DNA from: Cyanobacteria bacterium FACHB-502
GTDB taxonomy: Bacteria > Cyanobacteriota > Cyanobacteriia > Elainellales > Elainellaceae
DNA: 64,000 nucleotides
Assembly: GCA_014695325.1 (NCBI GenBank)
Contig: JACJNZ010000022.1
Coordinates: 62,001-126,000 of the forward strand
Direction of reading: 5' to 3'
The translations under genes were made by a program, and so were the position numbers. The notes under the pieces are model-generated. The model was not told the origin of the DNA. It did not search any database and saw nothing but the letters and a program-made list of their open reading frames with translations. Below are positions 19,087 to 28,249 of this stretch, one piece after another (the first letter of the stretch is position 1; each line of letters starts with the position of its first letter).

Positions 19087-19507
19087 AGATTGGAGAGGGT
19101 AACGATAAAAACGCTCAACGATGCCCGCCTGTTGCGCCAGAGGAATGCCAGCCAGAATCGTTCACTTGAATCATGGTCTGAGTTTCAGCCTGGATGAGCT
19201 TTATTATAATTGGTGCTTGCGGCTCTGAGGATTGAACTGCATTATCAATTAAGTTCACAAGTATTTGTGCCAAACGATCGCAATTGGTTTTGATATAGAT
19301 ATTCAGATTTATTTCAATTTCAGTCGAATGATGGATACATTGTTGACTTAACTCAGCAATTTCATGTACTAAATCGCTTCAACAAATTTCTCTTTGTGGA
19401 AGTGTAAATGACCACTATCGGCTCTTGCCAGATCTAGTCAATCCTGTAATAGCCGGATGATGCGATCGGTTTCAGCCGTTGCAATCTTTAATGCTTCTTT
19501 TTGTGAC
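19087..19507 (-). pseudogene. Histidine kinase remnant
   Basis: The minus strand encodes a broken kinase core. SQKEALKIATAETDRIIRLL is the second helix of a HisKA domain, interrupted by TGA, then LDLARADSGHLHFHKEKF. After more stops come TNCDRLAQILVNLIDNAVQS (HATPase N-box) and MIQVNDSG with a frame-shifted GIPLAQQAGIVERFYR. The H-box is missing because the 5' end is replaced by an IS6-type fragment. Several stops and shifts show that it is dead. Together with the downstream regulator remnant it records a lost two-component system. Confidence 0.8.
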
Positions 19508-19738
19508 CTGCTGAAGTTAGAGCCACGGCGCAATAAGCTTTGGAGATAACCAGTGCTTGACAAAATCGTTTAGTGCTTTTAATCACTTCAAAGCCAAGCC
19601 TTGAATCGTCACGTTGCTTTATTTCCCGATGGCTTTGTTCGATCGGGTTTCCCAACCACCCTCTCACTGGGTGCTCAACGTCTGAACCCAATTCCTCACT
19701 CATTGCTCTGGGATACGAAGCTAGCCCCTTCGTTTTTA
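19500..19738 (-). pseudogene. IS6/IS240-type transposase C-terminal remnant
   Basis: The minus-strand frame reads LKTKGLASYPRAMSEELG, then PVRGWLGNPIEQSHREIKQ and LGFEVIKSTKRFCQAL. These are the last catalytic region and C-terminus of IS6-family DDE transposases (usual form: GNPVEQSHRxIKxR). Only about 80 codons remain. It abuts both the aldo/keto reductase stop codon and the kinase remnant, so its insertion may have truncated the kinase gene. No inverted repeats were recognised. Confidence 0.8.
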
Positions 19739-20716
19739 GCGATGTCCTAGGATGGGATGAGGTTGGTAAGGCTCTTCCAATCGCTGGCACTCTGCGTCGG
19801 TTAACTCAATTTCGAGAGCAGCGATCGCATCTTCCAGGTGATGCATTTTGCTTGCCCCAACAATCGGAGCCGTGATGCCCGGTTGATGCAGTAGCCATGC
19901 CAGCGCAATTTGTGCCGGAGTCACGCCGCGCTCCTGAGCTAACTGAACGACACGATCCACCACTTCAAAATCAGATTCCTGATAGTAAAGCTGATGAGCA
20001 AAGTCATCGGTTTTGGCACGCGTGGTTTCACCCTTCGTTTCCTTCTGCCGATTGCCTGCCAGAAATCCTCGTGCCAGCGGACTCCAGGGAATGACACCAA
20101 TCCCTTCTGCTCGACACAAAGGCAGCATCTCCCGCTCTTCTTCTCGATACACCAGGTTGTAATGATTCTGCATCGAGACAAAGCGCGTCCAGCCGTGGAA
20201 ATCTGCCAGGTACAAGGCTTTGGCAAACTGCCAGGCATACATGCTGGATGCACCAATGTACCGAACTTTGCCCAGTTTCACCAGATCGTGCAGGGCTTCG
20301 AGCGTTTCTTCGATCGGCGTTTCGCTATCCCAGCGATGGATCTGGTACAGATCTACATAATCCGTTTGCAATCGCCGCAGTGACGCATCAATGCTATCGA
20401 AGATATGTTTGCGCGACAGACCGCGATCGTTGGGGTCGTTGCTCATGGGATTAAACACTTTGGTGGCAATCACCACCTGTTCCCGTTTAGCAAATTCCTT
20501 CAATGCCCGTCCTAGAATCACTTCGCTTTCGCCCAGCGAGTACATATCCGCCGTGTCAAAGAAATTGATGCCTGCTTCCAGCGATCGAGCAATGAAGGGA
20601 CGGCTCTCCTCTTCTGGCAAAACCCATTCCCGCCATTGGGGACTGCCGTAGGTCATGGTGCCGAGACAAATGCGTGAAACTTTGAGTCCAGTATTGCCCA
20701 GCCGCATATATTGCAT
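19736..20716 (-). CDS. Aldo/keto reductase
   Basis: This is an NAD(P)H-dependent oxidoreductase of the aldo/keto reductase superfamily (voltage-gated K+ channel beta-like, YajO-like group). It contains NFFDTADMYSLGESEVILG with the catalytic Asp and Tyr, VVIATKV with the catalytic Lys, YVDLYQIHRWD with the catalytic His, and a C-terminal cofactor-site motif GASKMHHLEDA. The frame is open to 20836, but the 40 extra residues are unlike the family; MQYMRLGNTGLKVSRI at 20716 is the standard N-terminus, so I use that start. It ends with LEEPYQPHPILGHR, a natural end, although an IS remnant begins at the stop codon. The substrate is unknown. Confidence 0.9.
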   Translation of the reverse strand: MQYMRLGNTGLKVSRICLGTMTYGSPQWREWVLPEEESRPFIARSLEAGINFFDTADMYSLGESEVILGRALKEFAKREQVVIATKVFNPMSNDPNDRGLSRKHIFDSIDASLRRLQTDYVDLYQIHRWDSETPIEETLEALHDLVKLGKVRYIGASSMYAWQFAKALYLADFHGWTRFVSMQNHYNLVYREEEREMLPLCRAEGIGVIPWSPLARGFLAGNRQKETKGETTRAKTDDFAHQLYYQESDFEVVDRVVQLAQERGVTPAQIALAWLLHQPGITAPIVGASKMHHLEDAIAALEIELTDAECQRLEEPYQPHPILGHR

Positions 20717-20946
20717 AGAAGATTCTGTCCCTAAAGGAGACTCCAACGTTTCAAGCACTCTACAGGATATAGCACCTTCTACAATCCTGCTTCTACCTTG
20801 AGTGAAACCCTGCCACAGGACTGATCCAGGAAGCATTGCTCAACGAGGCGCGACTTTTCTGTTTAAGAGACGTTTGAAAAGTCATCATGATGACCTGAAC
20901 CGCCCCCCTAGGTCTTACTTGTAATGCATGTTCAATAGAATGCAAC

Positions 20947-21888
20947 CTAATAGCAGTTGAGCAATCCCAGTGAAAGGCTTTGGCACAGGATGACTTGTCG
21001 CCGTTTTGCTTCGGCTCGATCGATTACTTGCCGCTTGCGTTCGCCCCAGGGAAAGGTGTTAGGCAACTGAGTTGCAGTGTCGATCGCGTTTTGGGGTTCT
21101 CCCTGGGCGAGCAGATGCTCAGCCGTGTTCCAGATGTCTTCGTACTGCTGCTGAAGTCGTTTTTCTTCCACCGTTTGAATCAGCGAACTTCGGCTATGGG
21201 CCCAGAAGGGATGCTCCTTGATTTGCTGAGCCTGCATTAATGCGACATCGAACTGCTCCAGATTCAGGGCTGCGTGAGCCGTGAACCAGTGCTGGTGATT
21301 ATCAGCCCAGAGTTGCCGCCACTGCTGCATTTGTGCCTGCGCCTTGGGGTAGATTGGGCTGTTCACCGGAATTGCGCCTGCGATTGTCAAAGCCTGATCA
21401 AGCTGATCTATCGGCTGCCAGTACTCGCTCCATGCAATTTCTAAAATCCGTTCTGACCATTGCTGGATGAGTTGCTGTGCCTCATTGTATTGGGCTGCAC
21501 CCACTGTAATCTGGCTTACTGCTTCGATCGCCTGAGCAAATTCTCCCTGTGCTGCGTTTTGTCTCGCTTGTGCAAGCTGAAACATTGCAAGCTTGGTTTG
21601 ACAGTTTCTCAGGTGGAGTTGTGTTGCCCAGTAAACATTTGCTTTAGATGACACTTGCTCTGCCTGAGCAATACACCCCTGGTAATCTCCTGCTGTTTCC
21701 AAAGCAAAGGCAGTGTTTGCGATCGCCTGCTGCTCCCGCTCGAATTGCTGTCTAGACTGTTGGCGCAAGTAAGCATCCGTAGCGATAAAGCATCCCATCA
21801 ATCCCGGAATAACCGCTGCAATAGCCGCAAATGTCAGTCCGGTTGTAATGCTCATTCTGAACAGTCGAGGTACTGCATCCCAGATCAT
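20947..21888 (-). CDS. Membrane-anchored helical repeat protein of unknown function
   Basis: This 313-residue protein has one N-terminal transmembrane helix (LTFAAIAAVIPGLMGCFIA, residues about 18-36). A Gln/Ala-rich, all-helical region follows with TPR-like periodicity (EFAQAIEAVSQI, LNLEQFDVALMQAQQI, GEPQNAIDTATQLP). The soluble part is probably on the periplasmic side or the cytoplasmic face as a scaffold; the topology is unclear. MSITTGL at 21855 is an alternative start. Similar Gln-rich helical segments are known as C-terminal regions of cyanobacterial Ser/Thr kinases, but no catalytic domain is seen here. Confidence 0.7.
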   Translation of the reverse strand: MIWDAVPRLFRMSITTGLTFAAIAAVIPGLMGCFIATDAYLRQQSRQQFEREQQAIANTAFALETAGDYQGCIAQAEQVSSKANVYWATQLHLRNCQTKLAMFQLAQARQNAAQGEFAQAIEAVSQITVGAAQYNEAQQLIQQWSERILEIAWSEYWQPIDQLDQALTIAGAIPVNSPIYPKAQAQMQQWRQLWADNHQHWFTAHAALNLEQFDVALMQAQQIKEHPFWAHSRSSLIQTVEEKRLQQQYEDIWNTAEHLLAQGEPQNAIDTATQLPNTFPWGERKRQVIDRAEAKRRQVILCQSLSLGLLNCY

Positions 21889-22338
21889 GTCCTCATTTCC
21901 CTCATGGATCGAGGTTGTGAGTTTTATTAGATGACAGAATTCGGCTGGCTTCTAGCGAAAATCTGGGAGTTAAAAAAGAACTTAAAGGAGTTGCTGTATT
22001 GGTTTAGCAACTCATGCGATTACTTAGAATTGAGCGAATTTGCACCTGAAATAACAGTGCATATTTCAGATCAGGAAAAACCATTATCTTCCGGAAATCG
22101 AGCTTAACTCCAGGTTCCCGAAGTTAAGGTCAAGCCGCAGCGATGTTGGCGACAACACGCTCATATCACTGGAGCTTGTATTAATGCGAATGCAATCGGC
22201 AGCAGGATGGGTTACCCCAATTGCTGTAAAACCCTCAAGTCAACGCTTTTGAATTTAGCTTAGAATCAGGAATAATCACTCTATTTCCTGAAGATTTACC
22301 TTGAGTTCCCAAGCTGGAGTTTATCCTCGTAAACCTCG
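21889..22338. promoter_or_regulatory. Intergenic leader of the NB-ARC/WD40 gene with two perfect inverted repeats
   Basis: This 450-bp region lies between divergent genes. It contains GAGTTGCT/AGCAACTC (8-bp perfect arms, 10-nt spacer, 21988-22013) and CTTAACT/AGTTAAG (7-bp arms, 12-nt spacer, 22103-22128). These could be operators or leader hairpins. There is no T-run after either on the plus strand. No ORF of interest was seen. Confidence 0.45.
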
Positions 22339-25300
22339 ATGACGTTTGGCAGCCCTGGACGAAGAAGACGCGGCCTCATTCTGACGACGCAAGGTCGGCA
22401 CAAGCTTGAAGCAGCAATTCAAAATGCTTCCGTTCTAGAAGGAGTCAGGCGCATCTCGATCGAAGAGCTTGCTGCTCGTGCCAACCTTGATGCTGGAACG
22501 GTTTCAAGGGTTCTGGATCTAGACAAGAGCGATCGCAATTCAATCAAAAAATTATTTGCCGTATTTGCTCTGGAACTTACCCCAGCAGATTTTACAACTC
22601 CCAGTCCCCCCATCCCATTCGGGAATGCTGAGAAAAGGGTTGATTGGGGTGATGCTCCTGAAGTTAATACTTTCTATGGACGGGAAGATGAGCTTGCTGA
22701 TTTGTCGAGATGCATTGTGACCGATCGCTATCGCTTAGTTACCATTATTGGCAGTGGAGGAATTGGTAAAACAACGTTGTCGGTCAAGCTCGCTGAATCA
22801 GTTCAGGAGCAGTTTGAGTTTGTGATTTGGCGATCGTTGATTAATGCTCCACCCTTAACTGAATTGGTTGTCGATCTGGTGAAAGTTTTGTGTAAACAGG
22901 AAACAACCGATTTGAGCATCAATCGACTTCAGCAGTATTTACGGGAACACCGTTGCTTAATTGTCCTGGATAATATTGAGACTATTTTGCAGGATGGACC
23001 CGAACTAGAGGACTACCCGAACGTTCGCCCTGGCTATTACCGCCAGAACTACAGCGACTACGGCAGCTTGTTTAGCTGGGTGGCGACTGGACGGCACAAT
23101 AGTTGCTTCGTTTTAGCGGGTCGAAAAAGACCGGATGAGTTTGTGACCTTTGATAATGCAAGATTTCGGGTGTATCTCTTGGGAGGGTTAAGTAGCTCAG
23201 TCAGCCAACAGCTAATTCAGGATCAGGGTTTACTGGAAGATTCGGAGCAGGATTTAAGAACCCTGGTTCAACGATACACGGGTAATCCCCTGATGCTGAA
23301 AATTGTAGTCTCCAACATTCAGCAATTTTTTGGGCGCAGTATTTCCAATTTTCTCAAGGGAAGCAACTTTATTCCACCTCGAATTGGTGATTTACTGGAT
23401 AAACAGTTTCAAGGACTTTCAAGCTTAGAAAAGCAGGTGATGTACTGGCTGGCGATCGAGCGTGAGCCTGTTTCCGTGAAAGAGTTATACCCCAACTTTG
23501 AACCCCCGGTCGATCTTGCAGACCTGCTGGCAGCAATCCAGGATTTACAGCAGCGATCGCTGATTGAGAGTTCTCAGAACAAGTTTTTCACACTGCAGCC
23601 CGTTGTAATGGAATACGCGATAGACAAACTCAGCAGACAAGTTTGTAATGAAGTCATCACACAAAGCCCAGGACTTTTACAGACCCATGCACTCATAAAA
23701 GCGCAAACAGTCGATTATGCAAGAGATTTTCAAACCAGAACAATTCTAGGAATGCTAGAGAGTGCTCTCCTTAAAAGGCTCAGAAACACGCCGAGCATTG
23801 TAGAACATTTAACCCGATTAATAGGAACTTTGCAGAGAAATAATTTGACGATGGGCTATACAGCCGGAAATATCATTAACTTACTCTATTACTTGAAAGC
23901 AGATTTGACCAACTATGATTTTTCTGGTTTGACCGTTCGTCAGGCTTATTTGCCTGAGGTGAAGTTACACGAGGTGAACTTTGCCGATGCGGATTTAACC
24001 GAGTCCGTTTTTTCGGAAACGCTGGGACCCATTTCTGCTGTAGAGTTTAGTCCAGATGGCAAACTGCTCGCCACCGGCGATGCCATTGGAGAAGTACGGT
24101 TGTGGCAGGTTGAAAACACTAAACTTTGCTTGATTCTTCAAGGACATGAAGATTGGGTTCGATCGGTTTCGTTTCATCCGACTAAATCCCTAATGGTTAG
24201 TGGAAGCGGTGATTATACGCTGAGAATCTGGAACACTCGAACTGGTCAATGTTTAAGGGTTTGTCGTGGACACAGCGCCCGGATTCGATCGGTGAAAATT
24301 GACCCAACGGGACGATGGGTTGCCAGTGCTGGAGCGGATCAAACCATTCGCCTTTGGGATGTGGAAACGGGAGACTGTTTGAGGATTCTCGAAGGTCACA
24401 GCGATCGGGTTCGTTCAGTAGACATTGTTGCAGTAGACACTGTTGCAGATGCCCAAAATTCTCTGCTCCTGGCAAGTGCCAGTGAAGATCAAACAATTAA
24501 ACTTTGGGATGCCAATACAGGAGCCTGTTTAAGAACATTAACCGGACATACCAACTGGGTGAGATGTGTTGCGTTTCATCCAGAAGGCAAGTTGCTTGCC
24601 AGTGCCAGTTCCGATATGAGCGTTAAACTGTGGAACGTCATGACGGGCGAATGTATCAGAAGCTTGGGTGGACACACAGATTGTGTGCGATCGGTGCGCT
24701 TCAGCCCGGATGGAAAAAGACTGGCTTCGGCAAGCTCCGATGAAACGGTCAGACTGTGGGACACGGATACCGGACTTCACCTGCAAACCTTGCTGGGGCA
24801 CTCGAACTGGGTTCGCTGTATTACTTTTGCTCCTCAAGGTGACGTGTTAGCGAGCGGGAGTGCTGATCGCAGCGTCAAACTTTGGAACGTGGATACAGGG
24901 CAGTGTCTTCGTACTCTTCAAGGTCGCGCTCGCTGGGTTCGTTCTGTCGCTTTTAGTCCCGATGGGAATCACTTGATTGCTGGAAGTGCAGATCACGCAC
25001 TGCGGCTTTGGAATGTTCAGACAGGAGAATGTGTTCGGACGTTTCGTGAACAAACCAATTGGATTCAGTCTGTTGCTTTTAGCCCAAATGGTCATGTGAT
25101 TGCCAGCGGCAGCGGTGACAAAATTGTTCGAACTTGGGATTGCCGCACCGGGCAATGCTTGAGGCAATTAGAAGGACACACCAAACGCGTTTTGTCTGTG
25201 ATGTTCAGTCCAGATGGGAGAATCTTGGCAAGTACTGGAGACGATCGAACCATTCGGCTCTGGGATGTACCTTCAGGGGTGTGCTTGAGAGTTCTTGAAG

Positions 25301-25923
25301 GACACACCGGACGCGTCAGAGCAATTGCCTTTAGCCCAGTGGCTTCTGATCAAAGCCGTCCTCTGCTTTTAGCCAGTGCTGGTGAAGAAGAAATCGTCCA
25401 ACTCTGGAATGCTGAGACTGGCGAATGCCTCAGATCCTTTATCGGGCACACAAATCGAGTCCGATCGATTGCCTTCAGCCCAGATGCAACTTGGCTTGCC
25501 AGCGGTAGCGAAGATAATACGGTTCGACTATGGGATGTGATAACTGGAGAATGCATTGTCGTACTGCTAGGACATACGGGACGAGTCCGCTCTGTTGCCT
25601 TTAGCCCAATTGATCTTACCCTGGCAAGCGGTAGCGAAGATAATACAGTCAAGCTGTGGAATACTCAAACCCGTCAGTGTCTGCATTCACTTGAAGGACA
25701 TACTGAAAAGGTTTGCTCTGTAGCATTCAGCCCGAATGGTCAATTTTTAGCAACTGGCAGCGGAGATGAGTCGATTCGCCTTTGGGACGTGGCTCAAGGC
25801 ACCTGTTTGAAGGTTCTCAAGACCAAAAACCTCTACGAAGGCATGAATATCACCAGAGCCAGGGGTTTAACGGAAGCACAAAGGATCACATTATTGGCAC
25901 TGGGAGCAATTGAAGGAAATTGA
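22339..25923 (+). CDS. NB-ARC (STAND) ATPase with 14 WD40 repeats
   Basis: This 1194-residue STAND-type protein has a HTH-like segment at about residues 33-75 (ISIEELAARANLDAGTVSRV). The NB-ARC NTPase follows, with Walker A GSGGIGKTT beginning at G138, Walker B CLIVLDNIE and LVQRYTGNPLMLKIV in the sensor region. A winged-helix segment comes next, then a short pentapeptide-like spacer (NYDFSGLTVRQAYL). Fourteen WD40 repeats run from about residue 560 to 1165, each ending LWDV-TGECL or similar, enough for two seven-bladed propellers. STAND proteins act as ligand-triggered oligomerising switches; here the WD40 part would be the sensor. No nuclease or protease effector is fused. The gene stands alone next to an IS-rich patch. 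Confidence 0.92.
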   Translation: MTFGSPGRRRRGLILTTQGRHKLEAAIQNASVLEGVRRISIEELAARANLDAGTVSRVLDLDKSDRNSIKKLFAVFALELTPADFTTPSPPIPFGNAEKRVDWGDAPEVNTFYGREDELADLSRCIVTDRYRLVTIIGSGGIGKTTLSVKLAESVQEQFEFVIWRSLINAPPLTELVVDLVKVLCKQETTDLSINRLQQYLREHRCLIVLDNIETILQDGPELEDYPNVRPGYYRQNYSDYGSLFSWVATGRHNSCFVLAGRKRPDEFVTFDNARFRVYLLGGLSSSVSQQLIQDQGLLEDSEQDLRTLVQRYTGNPLMLKIVVSNIQQFFGRSISNFLKGSNFIPPRIGDLLDKQFQGLSSLEKQVMYWLAIEREPVSVKELYPNFEPPVDLADLLAAIQDLQQRSLIESSQNKFFTLQPVVMEYAIDKLSRQVCNEVITQSPGLLQTHALIKAQTVDYARDFQTRTILGMLESALLKRLRNTPSIVEHLTRLIGTLQRNNLTMGYTAGNIINLLYYLKADLTNYDFSGLTVRQAYLPEVKLHEVNFADADLTESVFSETLGPISAVEFSPDGKLLATGDAIGEVRLWQVENTKLCLILQGHEDWVRSVSFHPTKSLMVSGSGDYTLRIWNTRTGQCLRVCRGHSARIRSVKIDPTGRWVASAGADQTIRLWDVETGDCLRILEGHSDRVRSVDIVAVDTVADAQNSLLLASASEDQTIKLWDANTGACLRTLTGHTNWVRCVAFHPEGKLLASASSDMSVKLWNVMTGECIRSLGGHTDCVRSVRFSPDGKRLASASSDETVRLWDTDTGLHLQTLLGHSNWVRCITFAPQGDVLASGSADRSVKLWNVDTGQCLRTLQGRARWVRSVAFSPDGNHLIAGSADHALRLWNVQTGECVRTFREQTNWIQSVAFSPNGHVIASGSGDKIVRTWDCRTGQCLRQLEGHTKRVLSVMFSPDGRILASTGDDRTIRLWDVPSGVCLRVLEGHTGRVRAIAFSPVASDQSRPLLLASAGEEEIVQLWNAETGECLRSFIGHTNRVRSIAFSPDATWLASGSEDNTVRLWDVITGECIVVLLGHTGRVRSVAFSPIDLTLASGSEDNTVKLWNTQTRQCLHSLEGHTEKVCSVAFSPNGQFLATGSGDESIRLWDVAQGTCLKVLKTKNLYEGMNITRARGLTEAQRITLLALGAIEGN

Positions 25924-25993
25924 ATCTTGAGCGAGAGGCTCATTCCGATCCCTCTTTTGTTACTACCATAGAAGAGAAGACGTTCAAGGCACA

Positions 25994-26470
25994 TCAAGCT
26001 GCTTTCAGGTCTGGGATTGAAAGGATCTGGAAGGTATCCATCCAATCCATTAACTGATGTAAGGCTCGTTTGAGTCCAGGCACTGGAAAAACATGTAACC
26101 ATTGTTCTAACCATGCCCATAGTAATCTGGTAGAACCGGACTGAGCGACGAGTCCCGAAGATGATTTCGCAGATATCACGGCGTTGAGTGGGCTATCCGG
26201 CTAAAGGTTGGTCGTAAGCACGCCAGCAGTTGTAGCGCACTCGTTGTCCTTTGGCATGAGCACGCCATGATTGGAACGAATTGGGACAATATAAGGCAAC
26301 TTTAATTGATGTAGAACGCCTGTGACATCGCCACTTTCCCCATATCAGCTATCGGCTAACACCCGTTCAATTACAAATCCCATGGCTCGAATTTCACGAA
26401 TGATCTCCACGGCTATCTGCGATTAGAGGGATCAGTTCTGACAATTTCCTCAACGGCGATCGTTTCCTAT
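25994..26470 (-). pseudogene. IS701-type transposase remnant, central and C-terminal parts
   Basis: The minus strand encodes MGFVIERVLADS, then YGESGDVTGVLHQLKLPYIV and IRSNHGVLMP (the catalytic-core region of cyanobacterial IS701-type transposases), then ICEIIFGTRRSVRFYQIT. A deletion jumps to WAWLEQWLHVFPVPGLKRAL and ends LSIPDLKAA with a stop at 25994. Stops and frame changes occur throughout. The 5' end is cut off where the IS1-family element begins. A separate N-terminal fragment of the same type lies at 28246-28450 on the same strand. Confidence 0.8.
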
Positions 26471-26478
26471 TGTTATAC

Positions 26479-27232
26479 GGCGTTGCATAATTAGAGTATG
26501 AATTAGGGTTGGTTTTCATGCAATGTCCGGAGTGCGGCTCGACTCACATTCGTAAAAACGGCATCAAGAAGGGTAAACAAAATCACATCTGTGTCGATTG
26601 CAAGCGTCAATTTGTTGATCGCTATGAAGCCCACAAAGGCTACAGTGACGAAGTGAAACGGGAGTGCCTCAAACTGTACGTCAATGGCATGGGATTCCGT
26701 GCGATTGAGCGTGTTAAAGGAGTTCATCACACCACAATCATCACTTGGGTCAAACAAGTCGGGGAACGGTTGCCTGATGCCTAGGAACCAGAATCAACGC
26801 CCCAAGTCGCGGAACTTGATGAATTAGAAACCTTTATTGGCTCAAAAAAACAAGATTTGGCTCTGGACAGTGGTTGACCACTTCCAAGCAGGAATTTTAG
26901 GTTGGAGGTTGGGTGACCACAGTGCTGAAACGTTCCGACCCCTCTGGGCGATTGCGAAGCAATGGAGTTGTTATTTCTACGTGACTGATGGATGGAAGGT
27001 GTATCCCCAGTTTATTGACGCAGGCGACCAAATTGTGAGCAAGACGTATATGACCAGAATTGAAGGTGAAAACACAAGGTTGCGACATTATCTGGCGCGA
27101 TTGCATCGCAAAACGTTGTGCTATTCCAAGTCAGTAGAAATGCTGGCACACTCAATTCGGTTGTTACAGCACTATCTCAAGTTCCACGATGTTCCGGTGC
27201 CTTGTTGAGTCATACCCTTAATAAGCAACGCC
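26479..27232 (+). mobile_element. IS1-family insertion sequence with 8-bp target duplication
   Basis: This is a 754-bp element. The left end starts GGCGTTGCATAATTAGAGTA and the right end, read inward, starts GGCGTTGCTTATTAAGGGTA. The first eight bases are identical and the similarity continues over about 23 bp. It is flanked on both sides by TGTTATAC (26471-26478 and 27233-27240), an exact 8-bp target duplication as expected for IS1. The length is typical. The intact duplication points to a fairly recent insertion, although the transposase gene is already disrupted. Confidence 0.93.
26509..27208 (+). pseudogene. IS1-family transposase, disrupted by a stop and a frame change
   Basis: The first part (26509-26784) has the InsA-like zinc finger CPECGSTHIRKNGIKKGKQ with CVDCKRQF, and a helix-turn-helix GFRAIERVKGVHHTTIITWV. 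It ends at a TAG after LPDA, but the same frame continues sensibly (TPQVAELDELETFIGSKK) to a run of seven A (26844-26850). From there the next frame carries the DDE part: NKIWLWTVVDHFQAGILGWR, FYVTDGWKVY, MTRIEGENTRLRHYLARLHR and SKSVEMLAHSIRLLQHYL. Joining needs readthrough of the TAG and a +1 shift at A7. IS1 normally uses a -1 shift at an A-rich heptamer, so this copy is probably inactive. Confidence 0.9.
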
Positions 27233-27319
27233 TGTTATACAATCCTCTAGATTTGCAGTGTCAATCTAGGAAGGAGAGTTTGAGGCAAAATAAAGATAAG
27301 CTCTCTAGATTTTTGAGCT

Positions 27320-28249
27320 CTACAAATCTTGATATGTCAATTGTGCATTTGCCCAATCTGTTTCTTCTAGAAATTGGGCAAAGGTGGTAAGAAGCCCGGG
27401 AAATGCTTCTCGTAAACGGAGAACATCCGCTTGATAGCCTTGCTTTCGATACCACTGAATTAAATCGAACAACGATTTGCGAAATAGAAGTAGGAAAACC
27501 CAGGGAGAGATTTCCTTGTAAATTACAGGACTTCCCTGTGCTCTCGAAAATGCCTCTGCCATTTGTTTAGGGGTTAATACGTCCCCAGCCAGTTCAATGG
27601 CTTGCCCCACATACTGAGAACGGTGCTTCATCACATGGGCAGCCACTCGTCCCATATCTTTTGTTGTAATCAGATGCAGCGGCTTATCGGGTTGAACTGC
27701 AAAGGGAAAAGATCCTTTAAGAATAGACGGTCGGGTGTATTGCTTCCAAAACTCTTCCATAAATAGGCAAGCTCGCAGCATTGTTGTAGGTAAGTTCGCT
27801 TGCTTTAGAATGTGCTCGACTTGATGCTTCTGCTCAATGTGGGGAATGCCAGAATTGCGATCGACTCCTCCCGCAGAATTATAGACAAAATGTCTAATAT
27901 TGGCTTGCCTAGCAGCTTGTGCAACTCGCTCTGCCCTTGCAATTTCTTGTGAGTCAGGCTTGGCAGAATCTGCAGCAGTTCCATGGCAGTAAACGGCTGA
28001 AACCCCTGTAAAGGCTGCTTTTAATGAAGACTCATCATCGAGATCCGCTTCAATTAGCTCAACACCGCTGTTATGCAATTTCAACAGGGAAGGACGCTCA
28101 AGGTCAACTTTACGAGTTACAGCCCGCAGATCAGTCACATTTTGTTCAAGCAATCCTTTGACTGCATTGCTGCCCGTTCTTCCAGTTACCCCTATCAATA
28201 ACACTTTACCGATTGCTGTCCCTGCAGCATCAGACTTTGAAGCGTTCAT
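27320..28249 (-). CDS. NmrA-like NAD(P)-binding protein (atypical SDR)
   Basis: This 309-residue protein has the N-terminal motif VLLIGVTGRTGSNAVKGLL (GxxGxxG dinucleotide-binding loop), AVTRK at the cofactor-phosphate site, and YNSAGGVDRNSGIPHIEQKH in the position of the atypical SDR active site. NmrA-like proteins are redox-sensing regulators or NAD(P)H-dependent reductases such as quinone or isoflavone reductases; the exact role is unknown. The C-terminus is long and hydrophobic in part (SPWVFLLLFRKSLFDLI). The gene sits between two co-oriented IS701 fragments, which suggests it arrived with, or was trapped by, mobile elements. Confidence 0.85.
   Translation of the reverse strand: MNASKSDAAGTAIGKVLLIGVTGRTGSNAVKGLLEQNVTDLRAVTRKVDLERPSLLKLHNSGVELIEADLDDESSLKAAFTGVSAVYCHGTAADSAKPDSQEIARAERVAQAARQANIRHFVYNSAGGVDRNSGIPHIEQKHQVEHILKQANLPTTMLRACLFMEEFWKQYTRPSILKGSFPFAVQPDKPLHLITTKDMGRVAAHVMKHRSQYVGQAIELAGDVLTPKQMAEAFSRAQGSPVIYKEISPWVFLLLFRKSLFDLIQWYRKQGYQADVLRLREAFPGLLTTFAQFLEETDWANAQLTYQDL

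Noticed and set aside
19994-20383. A 129-codon plus-strand ORF
   Set aside because: Antisense shadow of the aldo/keto reductase, whose catalytic motifs are clear.
24030-25830. Regularly spaced similar DNA segments that could suggest a repeat array or CRISPR
   Set aside because: The period of about 126 bp is in frame and encodes WD40 units; there are no conserved short repeats with unique spacers.
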